This document shows, in pieces, positions 17,887 through 27,421 of a stretch of DNA of 64,000 nt (positions within the stretch are counted from its first letter, which is position 1; every line of letters begins with the position of its first letter). The position numbers and the translations under genes were made by a program. Origin of the DNA: Blattabacterium cuenoti (GTDB taxonomy: Bacteria > Bacteroidota > Bacteroidia > Flavobacteriales > Blattabacteriaceae); NCBI RefSeq assembly GCF_014252115.1, contig NZ_CP059211.1, positions 62,001 to 126,000 of the forward strand. The letters are read 5' to 3'. The notes beneath the pieces were generated by a model, which searched no databases, was not told the origin of the DNA, and saw only the letters and a list, made by a program, of their open reading frames with translations.

Positions 17887-18573
17887 CTATTTTTTATCTT
17901 TTACAAAATTCATAATAGATTTATTAGAACCAAAAAGTGTTAGTATATCTCCTTTTTGTAAAATAGTATCACCTGTTACTAAACCTATAACTTTTTTCGT
18001 AGAAGTTCCTTTAGAAGATAAGGGTTTGTTTCCGTCTCGGATTACAGTAATTAAAGAAACAGAATATTTTTGTGTTAATTTCAAACTTTTAACAGATTTA
18101 CCACTGAAAGAATGTGGAGAAAAAACTTCAGCTATAGAATATTTACTATCTACTCTAAAATAATCCAAAGCATAATTAAAAGATATTTGTTTAGTTAATC
18201 GAAATGCTGCATCTTGTTCTGGATGAATCACATCATTAATTCCCATTGCTTCTAGTATTGTATCATGTATCTTAGACAAAGATCTACTTACAATTCTCAA
18301 ATTTTTATATTTTTTCAGTATAGCTGTGGTTACTATTGATGAACCTTCATTTTCTCCAATAGCTACAATTCCTAAATCAGCTTGTTGAATAGGTAATACT
18401 TCGTAAGCTGCCTCATTATTAGCGTCCATACACACTACATTCGCTATATGATCTTTTAATAAATCTACTTTTTCCATTTTATGATCAATTCCAAAAACTT
18501 CATGTCCATTATCTGTTAGATTAAGAGCTAAAGATCTTCCAAAATTTCCTAATCCAATAATTATAATTTTCAT
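17887..18573 (-). CDS. trkA: Potassium uptake regulatory protein TrkA/KtrA
   Basis: This cytosolic NAD/ATP-binding gating subunit controls the potassium channel encoded next to it. The 228 residues are one RCK unit: a Rossmann domain (GLGNFG at 7-12, with the acidic GIDHKMEKVD after beta-2) and a C-terminal RCK_C domain (about 140-225, YSIAEVFSPHSFSGKSV). A single RCK unit makes it KtrA-like rather than the double-length E. coli TrkA. It lies 6 bases downstream of the channel gene and is convergent with actF. Confidence 0.92.
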   Translation of the reverse strand: MKIIIIGLGNFGRSLALNLTDNGHEVFGIDHKMEKVDLLKDHIANVVCMDANNEAAYEVLPIQQADLGIVAIGENEGSSIVTTAILKKYKNLRIVSRSLSKIHDTILEAMGINDVIHPEQDAAFRLTKQISFNYALDYFRVDSKYSIAEVFSPHSFSGKSVKSLKLTQKYSVSLITVIRDGNKPLSSKGTSTKKVIGLVTGDTILQKGDILTLFGSNKSIMNFVKDKK

Positions 18574-18579
18574 ATTAAT

Positions 18580-20328
18580 TTAATTAATAAGAACATTTCC
18601 TTTAGGATATCTGTAATAATGATGAGAATTTATTTTATTTTTTCGTCTTAAGATACCAATCATAACATTAAAAATTCCTATTCTTCCTAATAACATTAAA
18701 AATATCAAAACCAATTTACTTCCACTTGATAAATTAGAAGTAATTCCTAAAGATAATCCTGATGTAGAAAAAGCGGAAAATACTTCGAAAGAAATAGACA
18801 AAATATCTTCTTTGGGTTCTAAAAAAATTATGATTAAAATACCTATATATATAATTATTATAGATAACATAATAATTGAAAAAGATAAACGAATAGATTC
18901 CGAAGATATTTCTTTTTTTTGTATTTCTAATCTATTTTTTCCTCTAGATAGAGAAATGATATTCATTAATGCTAATGCAAAAGTACTTGTTTTGATACCT
19001 CCACCTGTAGAAGCGGGAGAAGCTCCTATCCACATCAAAAGAATAGTAAAAAGAATAGTTACTGGTGTTAAAGTGGTCATATTTAATACATGAAAACCCG
19101 CTGTTCTAGATGTTGCTGAAGAAAAAAAAGAAACTATCCATTTTCCATGAAAAGAAGAATGTTCAGAAAGGGAATAATGATATTCACTAATATAATAAAG
19201 AATGGTTCCAAAAAAAAGTAAAAAAAAAGTTGTAAATATTACAATTTTTGTGTTTAAAGTTACTACATGTGCAGGACGTCGAAAATCTTTATCTTTAAAA
19301 ATTTTTAAAAAATATTTTTTAATAGTTAACCATAAATATGTAAAAAAATTGAATAAAATATTAAAACCTATTCCTCCTAATATTAGTAAAAAAGCAACAA
19401 TGAATTGAAATAAATAATTAAATCTTACAGATTGTGAATATAAACCTTGACTTAAGGTAGAAAAACCACTATTACAGAAAGCAGATATAGAATGAAAAAT
19501 AGAAAAAAATAAAAGATTATCAGATTCTATCGTATTTTTATTTTTAATAGAAAAATAAATTAATAAAGCTCCTATAAATTCTACTGTTAAAGTAAAAATT
19601 ACAACTTTTACAGCTAAACTAAGAACGTTACTTGTTGTTTTTGTATTTAAGAAATTACTAACAAAAACGGCTTCTTTAAAGGAAAATCCATCTCTAAAAA
19701 AATAACTAAAAAAAGAAGTTATCGTTAATATCCCTAATCCTCCTAATTCGATTAATATAAGTATAAAAATTTTTCCTAAATATGTAAAATCTTTAGCCGT
19801 ATCTAATACTACTAACCCTGTAACACATACAGCGCTAGTAGATGTGAATAAAGCATCTATAAATGATATTTTGTTTACTGTAGATGCAGGAAGCATTAAT
19901 AAAATTGATCCTAAAAAAGATAAAAAAACAAAACTTGTAATAAATATGAAAGCAGGATTGTGAATTTTAACATATACTATCCGCATAAAATAAGTGACAC
20001 GGATTAGTACATATAAAATTAAACTAATAACTGTAGATATTTTTATATCTATAGTTATTCTGTTATAATAAAATAAAAATTTTACAAAATAAAAAACAAG
20101 AGAAAATGATAATACAAGGAAGGATAAAAAAATCATAGATCTATAACCTTTTTCAAGATTTTTTTCAAAAAGGATAAAAAAATGAATAATACTTATTAAG
20201 AGTACGATTCCTAATAAGATTTCTTCATTAAAATACCGAAAAGTTTTCCATCCTAAAGATAGGACAATATAGATAAATATAATTGGAGTAAATATATCCA
20301 AAAAATTTTGTAATTTAATTTGGATCAT
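18580..20328 (-). CDS. trkH: Trk/Ktr-family potassium transporter membrane subunit
   Basis: This 582-residue integral membrane protein has the repeated M1-P-M2 pore units of the TrkH/KtrB family. Filter-like stretches are STSAVCVTGLVV, ISAFCNSGFSTL, SATSRTAGFHVL and FSAFSTSGLSLG, one per repeat. Several extra N-terminal helices (about 130 residues) precede the first repeat, as in Bacteroidota relatives. It should move K+ into the cell together with the RCK protein encoded just downstream. A 194-base gap with a palindrome lies upstream of the start. Confidence 0.92.
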   Translation of the reverse strand: MIQIKLQNFLDIFTPIIFIYIVLSLGWKTFRYFNEEILLGIVLLISIIHFFILFEKNLEKGYRSMIFLSFLVLSFSLVFYFVKFLFYYNRITIDIKISTVISLILYVLIRVTYFMRIVYVKIHNPAFIFITSFVFLSFLGSILLMLPASTVNKISFIDALFTSTSAVCVTGLVVLDTAKDFTYLGKIFILILIELGGLGILTITSFFSYFFRDGFSFKEAVFVSNFLNTKTTSNVLSLAVKVVIFTLTVEFIGALLIYFSIKNKNTIESDNLLFFSIFHSISAFCNSGFSTLSQGLYSQSVRFNYLFQFIVAFLLILGGIGFNILFNFFTYLWLTIKKYFLKIFKDKDFRRPAHVVTLNTKIVIFTTFFLLFFGTILYYISEYHYSLSEHSSFHGKWIVSFFSSATSRTAGFHVLNMTTLTPVTILFTILLMWIGASPASTGGGIKTSTFALALMNIISLSRGKNRLEIQKKEISSESIRLSFSIIMLSIIIIYIGILIIIFLEPKEDILSISFEVFSAFSTSGLSLGITSNLSSGSKLVLIFLMLLGRIGIFNVMIGILRRKNKINSHHYYRYPKGNVLIN

Positions 20329-20368
20329 AAGTTTTGTATGAAATACTTTTTATATTTGTAATATTTCT

Positions 20369-20388
20369 ATTAAGAAATTTTTCTTAAT
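20369..20388. other. Perfect 20-base palindrome upstream of trkH
   Basis: ATTAAGAAA and TTTCTTAAT face each other around a two-base centre, giving a perfect inverted repeat about 40 bases upstream of the trkH start. The surrounding gap (20329-20522) has no gene that I can see. It could be an operator or part of a weak hairpin, but short AT palindromes also arise by chance in this composition. Confidence 0.4.
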
Positions 20389-20522
20389 ACATTGAAATAA
20401 AATTTTATCATATGTATCATTAAATTAATCACAATTTTTTAATATATGCTATAATAAATAGTGTTTTATTTTTTTATAAGTAATTTATTAGATGATTTTT
20501 TTTATCATTTATTTTATTTTAT

Positions 20523-21164
20523 TTACAAATAAAAAGGAATATAATTTTCAATATCATTGAATTTTTTCTCACAGAATTTTATGTAAGAAATGCTAGACAT
20601 ATCTATTGAAGATGGTATTTTATATAAAAATTTATTTTTTCCTACAGTAAAAAAAGGTTTCCTATCTTTTATAGGGATATTTCCTATGAAATGGACTTTT
20701 TTATTTTTTGAAAAAGAGTAAAAAAAATCATCAGATAATTTTTTTATCTGAATAGGATTTAATCTTTTCTTTGATTCATTAAACAATGAAGTATAAAAAA
20801 AATCAGATTTTGCATGTACTACAGGGATTATAAATCCCTTTTTTATATTGATTTTATAAATCATTATAGTGAATGTATCTATAGATAATAAAGGAATATC
20901 TAGAGCAGAACACAAACCTTTAGCAGTTGATGTTCCTATTCTCAAAGAAGTATAGGATCCTGGACCTTTATTTATACATATAGATTTCAAGTCTTTCATA
21001 TGAATTCCGGCAATATTTATTGCATATTGTATGAATGTATGTAATTTTTCTGAATGAAAATATTCTTCCGAACATTCTTCCACAGAAGTCAAACATATTC
21101 CATTTTTAGAAATATTGACTGAACAATTTTTGGTAGAAGTTTCTAAATTTAGAATTAAAGACAT
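20523..21164 (-). CDS. tsaB: tRNA N6-threonylcarbamoyladenosine biosynthesis protein TsaB
   Basis: TsaB is the ASKHA-fold scaffold that pairs with TsaD and TsaE to make t6A at position 37 of ANN-decoding tRNAs. The start LILNLETSTKNCSVNIS is the family signature, followed by KSICINKGPGSYTSLRIG and TAKGLCSALDIPLLSID. The 213 residues are slightly short, as in other flavobacteria. It is divergent from nadE across 38 bases. No other tsa gene is in the window. Confidence 0.91.
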   Translation of the reverse strand: MSLILNLETSTKNCSVNISKNGICLTSVEECSEEYFHSEKLHTFIQYAINIAGIHMKDLKSICINKGPGSYTSLRIGTSTAKGLCSALDIPLLSIDTFTIMIYKINIKKGFIIPVVHAKSDFFYTSLFNESKKRLNPIQIKKLSDDFFYSFSKNKKVHFIGNIPIKDRKPFFTVGKNKFLYKIPSSIDMSSISYIKFCEKKFNDIENYIPFYL

Positions 21165-21202
21165 ATTAATTAAATTTTTTTAATCTATTCAAATTAAATA
21201 AA

Positions 21203-21984
21203 ATGATAAAAGCAGAAAAAGTAATTAAATACATCGTTTCTTGGATAAAAGAATATATCCATCAGTCCAAATCTAATGGTTTTATTATTGGAATATCTGG
21301 AGGAGTTGATTCTTCGGTTACATCTTTTTTAGTTGCTATGACAAAATTTCCTACTATCATATTAGAAATGCCTATTTTGGAAAAAAAAAAAATTTTTTAC
21401 CTGTAAAACATGCAAAATTTTTAATCAAGAAATTTTCAAACGTTTGTTATCTAAAAAAGGATTTATCTAGTTTATTTAAAACTTTTTATCACATAATGAA
21501 TGAAATAGAAAATTCCAAATCTTCTTTAGCATTAGCTAATGTAAAATCTCGTATTCGTATGTTAACATTATACTATTATGCTAATATAAAAAACTATCTT
21601 GTTGTTGGAACTGGAAATAAAGTAGAAGATTTTGGAGTAGGTTTTTTTACAAAATATGGCGATGGTGGAGTTGATTTGCTTCCTATAGCTGATTTAACTA
21701 AAAGTGAAATTTTTTTTTTAGCTAAAAAATTAAATATTATTGATGAAATTCAAAAAGCAAAACCTACAGATGGTCTTTGGGAAGATCAACGATCAGATGA
21801 AGATCAACTAGGAGCTAGTTATGATGAATTAGAATGGGCTATGAAAAATATGAAAAAAAAAAATTGTACTATTTCTGAAACAGAATATGAAATTTTAAAA
21901 AAATATCAAATTTTACATCAAAAAAATAAACATAAAATGATTCCGATTCCTATATGTAAAATTCCTAACAGGATAAAAAAATGA
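21203..21984 (+). pseudogene. nadE: NH3-dependent NAD+ synthetase, frame-interrupted at a poly(A) tract
   Basis: NadE makes NAD from nicotinate adenine dinucleotide and ammonia. Codons 1-60 carry the start and the PP-loop GISGGVDSS (30-38). The frame is lost at a 12-A tract (21381-21392) and would stop at 21404-21406. Reading resumes without any stop in the +2 phase from 21391 (NFLPVKHAKF) through VVGTGNKVEDFGVGF, KYGDGGVDLLPIADL and the RSDEDQLGASY stretch to the TGA at 21982-21984. Thirteen or ten A residues would restore one frame of 260 or 259 residues, the normal length. Both parts are well conserved with no other lesion. The break is therefore recent, a sequencing error, or corrected by polymerase slippage on the A run. 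Confidence 0.88.
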
Positions 21985-22073
21985 AAAATTCGTTTATACA
22001 AGATCGTTTTCGTATTCGTAACTTTATTTTTTTTCATTGTTTTCTTTTTGAATCAATGGATTAAGCTTATTCT
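21985..22073 (+). other. Short spacer with a hydrophobic open stretch after nadE
   Basis: Directly after the nadE stop, the same frame stays open for 29 codons and encodes a markedly hydrophobic peptide (VFVFVTLFFFIVFFLNQW) without an ATG. An overlapping frame has a 27-codon ATG-started reading frame (21981-22064) with no family resemblance. In flavobacteria, as I recall, the gliding gene gldB often follows nadE, so this may be a remnant signal or membrane segment. The evidence is weak. Confidence 0.2.
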
Positions 22074-22772
22074 ATGATGGAGAAAAAACATAAAAAAATT
22101 GTACAAAACAAAAAATTGACGAAAAAATCTAATTCTATTTTTAATCATTCAGTTAACACTAAAATAGATTGTTCCGTAAAGAACAATATATATTTTATGA
22201 GTGAAAAAGAAAAAATTGAAGAGATAGAAAAACATTTTTTTCAAATTATGAAAGTTTTAGGTTTAGATATGAGTGATGATAGTTTGCGTAAAACACCTAG
22301 ACGAGTGGCAAAAATGTTTATAGAAGAGATATTCAGTGGTCTTAATCCAAAAAATAAACCAAGTTTTTCCATTTTTGAAAACAAATATAAATATAACCAA
22401 ATGTTAATAGAAAAAAATATAACAGTTTATTCCACTTGTGAGCATCACTTCCTTCCCATTGTTGGTAAAGCTCATGTAGGATATATTTCTAATGGAAAAG
22501 TTGTGGGACTTTCTAAAATTAATAGGATTGTAAATTTTTATGCAAAAAGACCACAAGTTCAAGAACGTTTAACCATACAAATTGTTCAATCTTTACAAAG
22601 ATTATTGAAGACACAAGATGTAGCATGTGTTATAAAGGCTAAGCATTTATGCGTAAATTCTCGTGGAATTAGAGATATAGATAGTAGTACTATTACTATG
22701 GAATTAATAGGTTCCTTTAAAAGGAATTCAGAAATTCGAAAAGAATTTTTCCATCATATTGGAATTTCTTAA
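22074..22772 (+). CDS. folE: GTP cyclohydrolase I
   Basis: FolE converts GTP to dihydroneopterin triphosphate, the first step of folate synthesis. The 232 residues include TPRRVAKMF, the zinc and active-site stretch STCEHHFLPIVGKAHVGY (Cys122, His124, His125), KINRIVNFYAKRPQVQERL and the late cysteine in HLCVNSRGI. The first 40 or so residues are a Lys/Asn-rich extension of low conservation; Met42 is a possible alternative start. The stop is immediately followed by the cysS ATG. Confidence 0.94.
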   Translation: MMEKKHKKIVQNKKLTKKSNSIFNHSVNTKIDCSVKNNIYFMSEKEKIEEIEKHFFQIMKVLGLDMSDDSLRKTPRRVAKMFIEEIFSGLNPKNKPSFSIFENKYKYNQMLIEKNITVYSTCEHHFLPIVGKAHVGYISNGKVVGLSKINRIVNFYAKRPQVQERLTIQIVQSLQRLLKTQDVACVIKAKHLCVNSRGIRDIDSSTITMELIGSFKRNSEIRKEFFHHIGIS

Positions 22773-24278
22773 ATGAAAGAGAAAAAAATGGAGGAAAATA
22801 TTTATCAAAAAAAAAATCGAAATCATTTAAAAATATATAATTCTTTAACAGGAAAGAAAGAGGTTTTTCAACCTATTAATAAGGAATATGTTGGAATTTA
22901 TGTATGTGGTCCTACAGTTTATAATCACTTGCATTTAGGAAATTGTAGGACTTTTATATCATTTGATATTGTATTCCGTTATTTAAAACATTTGGGATAT
23001 AAAGTTCGTTATGTAAGAAATATTACCGATGTTGGACATTTGGAAAATGAATTTACTGATATAGAAGATAAAATTTCTAAAAAATCTCGTATAGAAGGAC
23101 TTGAACCCATGGAAATAGTTCAAAAATATACACTTTCTTTTCACAAATTATTAAATGTTTTGAATGTTCTACCTCCAAGTATAGAACCTACAGCAACAGG
23201 TCATATTATAGAGCAAATTGATATGATTAAGGAATTGATAAAAAAAAAACTGGCATACGAGATAAATGGGTCTGTATATTTCAATTTGAAAGAATATATG
23301 AAATTATATCCTTATGGTGTAATAAGTAAAAATAAAATTGATAAACTTTTTCATAAAGAATTAAAATTTTTAAATGAAAAACGTAGATTCCATGATTTTT
23401 CTCTTTGGAAGAAAGCTCACTATAATCATATTATGAATTGGAACTCTCCATGGGGAAAAGGTTTCCCAGGTTGGCATATAGAATGTACTGTCATGAGTAC
23501 AAAATATTTAGGAGAAATTTTCGATATACATGGTGGAGGAATAGATCTTAAATTTCCACATCATGAATGTGAGTTAGCACAAGCTATGGGTTATCACAAT
23601 AAAAAATTTGCGAATTATTGGATGCATACTAATATGTTAACTTTAAACGGAAAAAAAATGAGCAAATCTACAGGTAATTTCTTGGAATTAAAAGATATCT
23701 TAAACAATAAGATCTTTGAAAGATTTTTTTCTCCTAGTATTTTTAGATTTTATATTATACAATCCCATTATAGAAATGTAATGGATTTTTCAAATAAAGG
23801 TCTTGCAAATGCTGAAAAAGGATATTATAAAATAATGAAATCTGTAAATAAATTAATGAATTTTGAACCTAAAATATCCAAAAGTATACCAAAAAATTAT
23901 AATACTTTTGATATTAATCACTGGATAAATACATGTTATCATGCTATTAATGATGATTTTAATATCCCTTTATTAATTAATCATTTATTTCAAGCTTCTA
24001 GTTATATTAACAATCTTCTTAAAGTTGAGAATATAAATATATCTCATTTTAATTTGTTAAAAAAATATATGATTTACTTTGTTTTTGATATTTTAGGAAT
24101 TCAAAAAATTAATCGTTATGAAGAAAAAGAAAACTCTAGAAAACTGGAAATACTCATAAAAAGATTAATTGAATTCCGTACAAAAGCTAGAAAACAAAAA
24201 AATTGGATCATATCTGATATGATTCGTCAAGAATTATCCAATATAGGAATTTCATTTCATGATGAAAAATATTTTTAA
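22773..24278 (+). CDS. cysS: Cysteinyl-tRNA synthetase
   Basis: This class I synthetase charges tRNA-Cys. It has the [13 protein letters not shown] motif, with Cys as a zinc ligand and a HIGH variant, [10 protein letters not shown] and [18 protein letters not shown] for the zinc site, and the KKMSKSTGN loop. The 501 residues are normal. It begins one base after the folE stop, so the two are probably co-translated; Met6 is an alternative start. The 3' end overlaps the convergent metB-like gene by 4 bases. Confidence 0.95.
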   Translation: MKEKKMEENIYQKKNRNHLKIYNSLTGKKEVFQPINKEYVGIYVCGPTVYNHLHLGNCRTFISFDIVFRYLKHLGYKVRYVRNITDVGHLENEFTDIEDKISKKSRIEGLEPMEIVQKYTLSFHKLLNVLNVLPPSIEPTATGHIIEQIDMIKELIKKKLAYEINGSVYFNLKEYMKLYPYGVISKNKIDKLFHKELKFLNEKRRFHDFSLWKKAHYNHIMNWNSPWGKGFPGWHIECTVMSTKYLGEIFDIHGGGIDLKFPHHECELAQAMGYHNKKFANYWMHTNMLTLNGKKMSKSTGNFLELKDILNNKIFERFFSPSIFRFYIIQSHYRNVMDFSNKGLANAEKGYYKIMKSVNKLMNFEPKISKSIPKNYNTFDINHWINTCYHAINDDFNIPLLINHLFQASSYINNLLKVENINISHFNLLKKYMIYFVFDILGIQKINRYEEKENSRKLEILIKRLIEFRTKARKQKNWIISDMIRQELSNIGISFHDEKYF

Positions 24279-25435
24279 TATATTGATATTGATTTCAATG
24301 CTTGATCAAGATCTTCTATAAGATCTTCTATATTTTCTATACCAAGAGATAAACGAATAAGAGAATCTTGTATTCCTGCATTTATTCTTATTTCTAAAGG
24401 AGTAGATTTATGAGTCATAGTTGCTGGATGACAAATTAAACTTTTTGTTCCTCCTAAACTTTCTGCTAGTTTAAATAACTTAGTCGAAGTTACAACTTTT
24501 TTTGCTGATTTTATTGTATTTTTTTTAAGGCTAAAAGAGACAATTCCTCCAAAATATCGTTGTTGTTTTACTGCAATAAAATGATTTTTATGATGAGATA
24601 GTCCAGGGTAATAAACCCTATCTATTTCATGATTTTTTTTATTCTTTAAAAAAGAAGCGATTTGAAATGCATTTTGAGATTGTTTTTTTATACGTAAATA
24701 TAAAGTTTGACTTCCTCTTATAGTTAACCAACAATCAATTGGAGATAAAACTCCCCCGGTTGAATTTTGAATATACTTTAGTTTTTCATATAAATCTATT
24801 TTTTTTACAGTGATTAATCCAGCTAATACATCCGAATGTCCTGCCAAATATTTTGTAGCGCTGTGAACTACTATATCAGATCCTAATTTTAAAGGATTTT
24901 GAATAGCAGGAGAAGCAAAAGTGTTATCTACAACAACTAAAATAGTTGGATTTTTATTTTTAGATTTTTTACTAATATATTCTATATCAGATATTTTTAA
25001 TGTAGGATTTGTAGGTGATTCTAACCAAATTAATTTTGTATTATCAGAAATCGATGAAATTGTTTTTTCTGCATCTGTTGTATCTACGAATTTAGTATTG
25101 ATACCTAATTTTTTATATAAATTGAGTAAACGAAATGTCCCTCCATAAATATCATCTACAGCTACTATTTCGTCTCCACATTTTAAAAGTTTCAATATAG
25201 CATCTACAGATGCTAATCCAGAAGAAAATGCTAAACTAGCATAACCGTCTTCTAAATTAGTTATTAAATCCTCCAATATTTTTCTTGTAGGATTGTTAGT
25301 TCTAGTATAATCGTATCCTTTATGAACGCCAGGAGCTTCTTGAACATAAGTTGATGTTTGATATATAGGAGTAGATATTGCTCCCGTAAGAGGATCAGAT
25401 AAAATGTTTTGAATAAGCTTAGTTTCTTCCTTCAT
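24275..25435 (-). CDS. metB: Cystathionine gamma-synthase/lyase family PLP enzyme
   Basis: This 386-residue enzyme belongs to the Cys/Met metabolism PLP family. The cofactor lysine is Lys195 in HSATKYLAGHSD. Other signatures are YDYTRTNNPTRKILE, AFSSGLASVDA, ESPTNPTLKISDI and the C-terminal ESLGGTKSLICHPATMTH. Family members act as cystathionine gamma-synthase, gamma-lyase or beta-lyase, and these cannot be told apart reliably from sequence, so the symbol is provisional. It stands alone, convergent with cysS and divergent from atpB. Confidence 0.85.
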   Translation of the reverse strand: MKEETKLIQNILSDPLTGAISTPIYQTSTYVQEAPGVHKGYDYTRTNNPTRKILEDLITNLEDGYASLAFSSGLASVDAILKLLKCGDEIVAVDDIYGGTFRLLNLYKKLGINTKFVDTTDAEKTISSISDNTKLIWLESPTNPTLKISDIEYISKKSKNKNPTILVVVDNTFASPAIQNPLKLGSDIVVHSATKYLAGHSDVLAGLITVKKIDLYEKLKYIQNSTGGVLSPIDCWLTIRGSQTLYLRIKKQSQNAFQIASFLKNKKNHEIDRVYYPGLSHHKNHFIAVKQQRYFGGIVSFSLKKNTIKSAKKVVTSTKLFKLAESLGGTKSLICHPATMTHKSTPLEIRINAGIQDSLIRLSLGIENIEDLIEDLDQALKSISIY

Positions 25436-25461
25436 CGTTAGTTTTTCATAGTTCCATATTG

Positions 25462-25469
25462 CAAATGTA
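25462..25469 (-). promoter_or_regulatory. Candidate promoter -7 box (TACATTTG) for the metB-like gene
   Basis: On the minus strand TACATTTG matches TAnnTTTG perfectly and ends 26 bases before the ATG. A TTG lies 15 bases upstream of it, slightly closer than the usual 17-23. This is the best -33/-7 pair that I found in the window. Confidence 0.4.
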
Positions 25470-25541
25470 CTAAAAATGAAAATACAATTTTTGTAAAAAA
25501 ATTTTTTCCTATAAAAGGATATTATTTTTTGTAAAAATATA

Positions 25542-25549
25542 TAAATTTG
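25542..25549 (+). promoter_or_regulatory. Candidate -7 box (TAAATTTG) for the atp operon
   Basis: TAAATTTG matches the Bacteroidota -7 element and ends 6 bases before the first atpB ATG (25556). Transcription would begin at or near that ATG, so the later ATGs at 25571 or 25574 may be the true starts. The nearest TTG is only 10 bases upstream, too close for consensus. Confidence 0.3.
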
Positions 25550-25555
25550 TTTTTT

Positions 25556-26644
25556 ATGTTTTTCCTAAACATGATGATTTCAAGAAAAATAATATTTTCG
25601 TTATTCTTGTTTTTGTTTTTTTCCGGTGAGTCTTTTGATAAAAAAATAGGAAATGTCAATAACAATAATGGAGAAAATAGAGAAATAAATATAGCTGGTA
25701 CTATTTTTGATCATGTGAATGATTCTCATGAATGGCATATTATAGGAACTCATAATCATGGAATTATTTTTTCTTTACCAGTCATTTTATGGAATAATGG
25801 CTTAGAAATCTTTTCTTCTTTACGATTTTCACATGAAAATATAGTAAAAGGAAAATATGGATATTATAAAATGTTTAAAGGGGTAATATATAATACTAAT
25901 AATCTTGGATTGTTTAATGTAGATCTAAGAGGGATTCCAAAGAATAATAAACCTTTGGATTTTTCTATAACGAAAAATGTAGTTTCTATTTTTATATCCT
26001 CTTTTTTGTTATTATATCTTTTTGTACGAATGAGAAATAGTTATAGAAACTTTCAAATAAAATGGAGTTTAGGAATTTTTCTAGAATTTTTAATCTTATT
26101 TATACGAGATGAGATTGTAATTCCTAATATTGGAAATAGAAAATATAAAATTTTTTTTCCATTTTTGTTAACATCCTTTTTTTTTATATTAATTAATAAT
26201 TTAATGGGTCTTATTCCGGGATTTCCGAATGTAACAGGAAATATTAACACTACATTTGTATTAGCTACTATGACTTTTGTTATTAGTAATATAAACACAA
26301 ATATAAGTTATTGGAAACATATTTTTTGTATGCCTGGAATTCCAATAGGGATTAGATTTTTATTAGTTCCTATCGAACTTGTTGGAATTTTTATTAAACC
26401 GTTAACTTTGTGTATTCGATTATTTGCTAATATTATGGCTGGACACATTATTATTTTAAGTTTCATTTGTCTCATTTTTATTTTCAAAAATTTGTTTATA
26501 GCTGGTTTTTCCATAGTTTTTGGTTTTTTCATTTCTATCCTAGAAATAATGGTGGCTTTCTTACAGGCTTTCATCTTTACAACTTTGTCCTCTCTAATTA
26601 TAGGAGTATCTGTTAAAAATTATGACTATGACAATAAAAAATAA
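25556..26644 (+). CDS. atpB: F-type ATP synthase subunit a
   Basis: This is the membrane proton-channel subunit of the Fo sector. An N-terminal signal-like segment and a periplasmic region of about 130 residues come first, as in other Bacteroidota. The a-subunit helices follow, with LINNLMGLIPGFPNVTGN and the key arginine in IKPLTLCIRLFANIMAGH facing the c-ring. The last helix contains LEIMVAFLQAFIFTTL. The protein is about 362 residues from the ATG at 25556; ATGs at 25571 and 25574, and a TTG at 25547, are other candidates. It leads the atpBEFHAG operon. Confidence 0.93.
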   Translation: MFFLNMMISRKIIFSLFLFLFFSGESFDKKIGNVNNNNGENREINIAGTIFDHVNDSHEWHIIGTHNHGIIFSLPVILWNNGLEIFSSLRFSHENIVKGKYGYYKMFKGVIYNTNNLGLFNVDLRGIPKNNKPLDFSITKNVVSIFISSFLLLYLFVRMRNSYRNFQIKWSLGIFLEFLILFIRDEIVIPNIGNRKYKIFFPFLLTSFFFILINNLMGLIPGFPNVTGNINTTFVLATMTFVISNINTNISYWKHIFCMPGIPIGIRFLLVPIELVGIFIKPLTLCIRLFANIMAGHIIILSFICLIFIFKNLFIAGFSIVFGFFISILEIMVAFLQAFIFTTLSSLIIGVSVKNYDYDNKK

Positions 26645-26896
<252 letters not shown>

Positions 26897-26916
26897 ATAA
26901 ATAAAAAAAATATACA

Positions 26917-27405
26917 ATGGATTTAGTGAATCCTTCTATAGGATTGATTTTTTGGCATTCAATAATATTTATAATACTTGTATTATTTCTTTCAAAATTT
27001 GCTTGGAAACCAATAATGAATTTTATTGATGAAAGAGAAAAAGAAATTAGAACATCAATTGAAAAAGCTAATCAAATGAAAAAGGAATTAAAATATGTAG
27101 AAGAACAAAAAAATAAAATTTTAAAACAAGCTCGTATGAAAAGAGATATGATCTTGAAAGAAGCAATTCAAATTAGAGAAGAAATAAAATTGAAAGCTAA
27201 AGAGGAAGGTATGATAGAAAAAAAAACAATTATAGAAGAAACAAAAAAAAATATTCAAATAGAAAAAGAAATTGCAATTCACGAATTAAAGAATAAAATA
27301 GGAAATATATCTATTCAAATATCCGAAAAAATATTAAAAAAAGAACTAAACCAATCTAATAAACAAGACAAATTTATAAAAGAATTAGTAAATAAATTGT
27401 GCTAA
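26917..27405 (+). CDS. atpF: F-type ATP synthase subunit b
   Basis: One N-terminal transmembrane helix (SIGLIFWHSIIFIILVLFL) is followed by a long charged coiled coil, the peripheral stalk. FAWKPIMNFIDEREKEI is the typical hinge. The 162 residues are normal. It sits between the c and delta subunit genes. Confidence 0.93.
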   Translation: MDLVNPSIGLIFWHSIIFIILVLFLSKFAWKPIMNFIDEREKEIRTSIEKANQMKKELKYVEEQKNKILKQARMKRDMILKEAIQIREEIKLKAKEEGMIEKKTIIEETKKNIQIEKEIAIHELKNKIGNISIQISEKILKKELNQSNKQDKFIKELVNKLC

Positions 27406-27421
27406 TTTTATTTCAATTAAA

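Noticed and set aside
20492..20508. ATGAT-T7-ATCAT hairpin as a terminator for tsaB
   Set aside because: Stem of five AT-rich pairs and no U-tract in the right direction.
21981..22064. 27-codon frame after nadE
   Set aside because: No family resemblance and no supporting context; another frame across the same DNA is more coherent.
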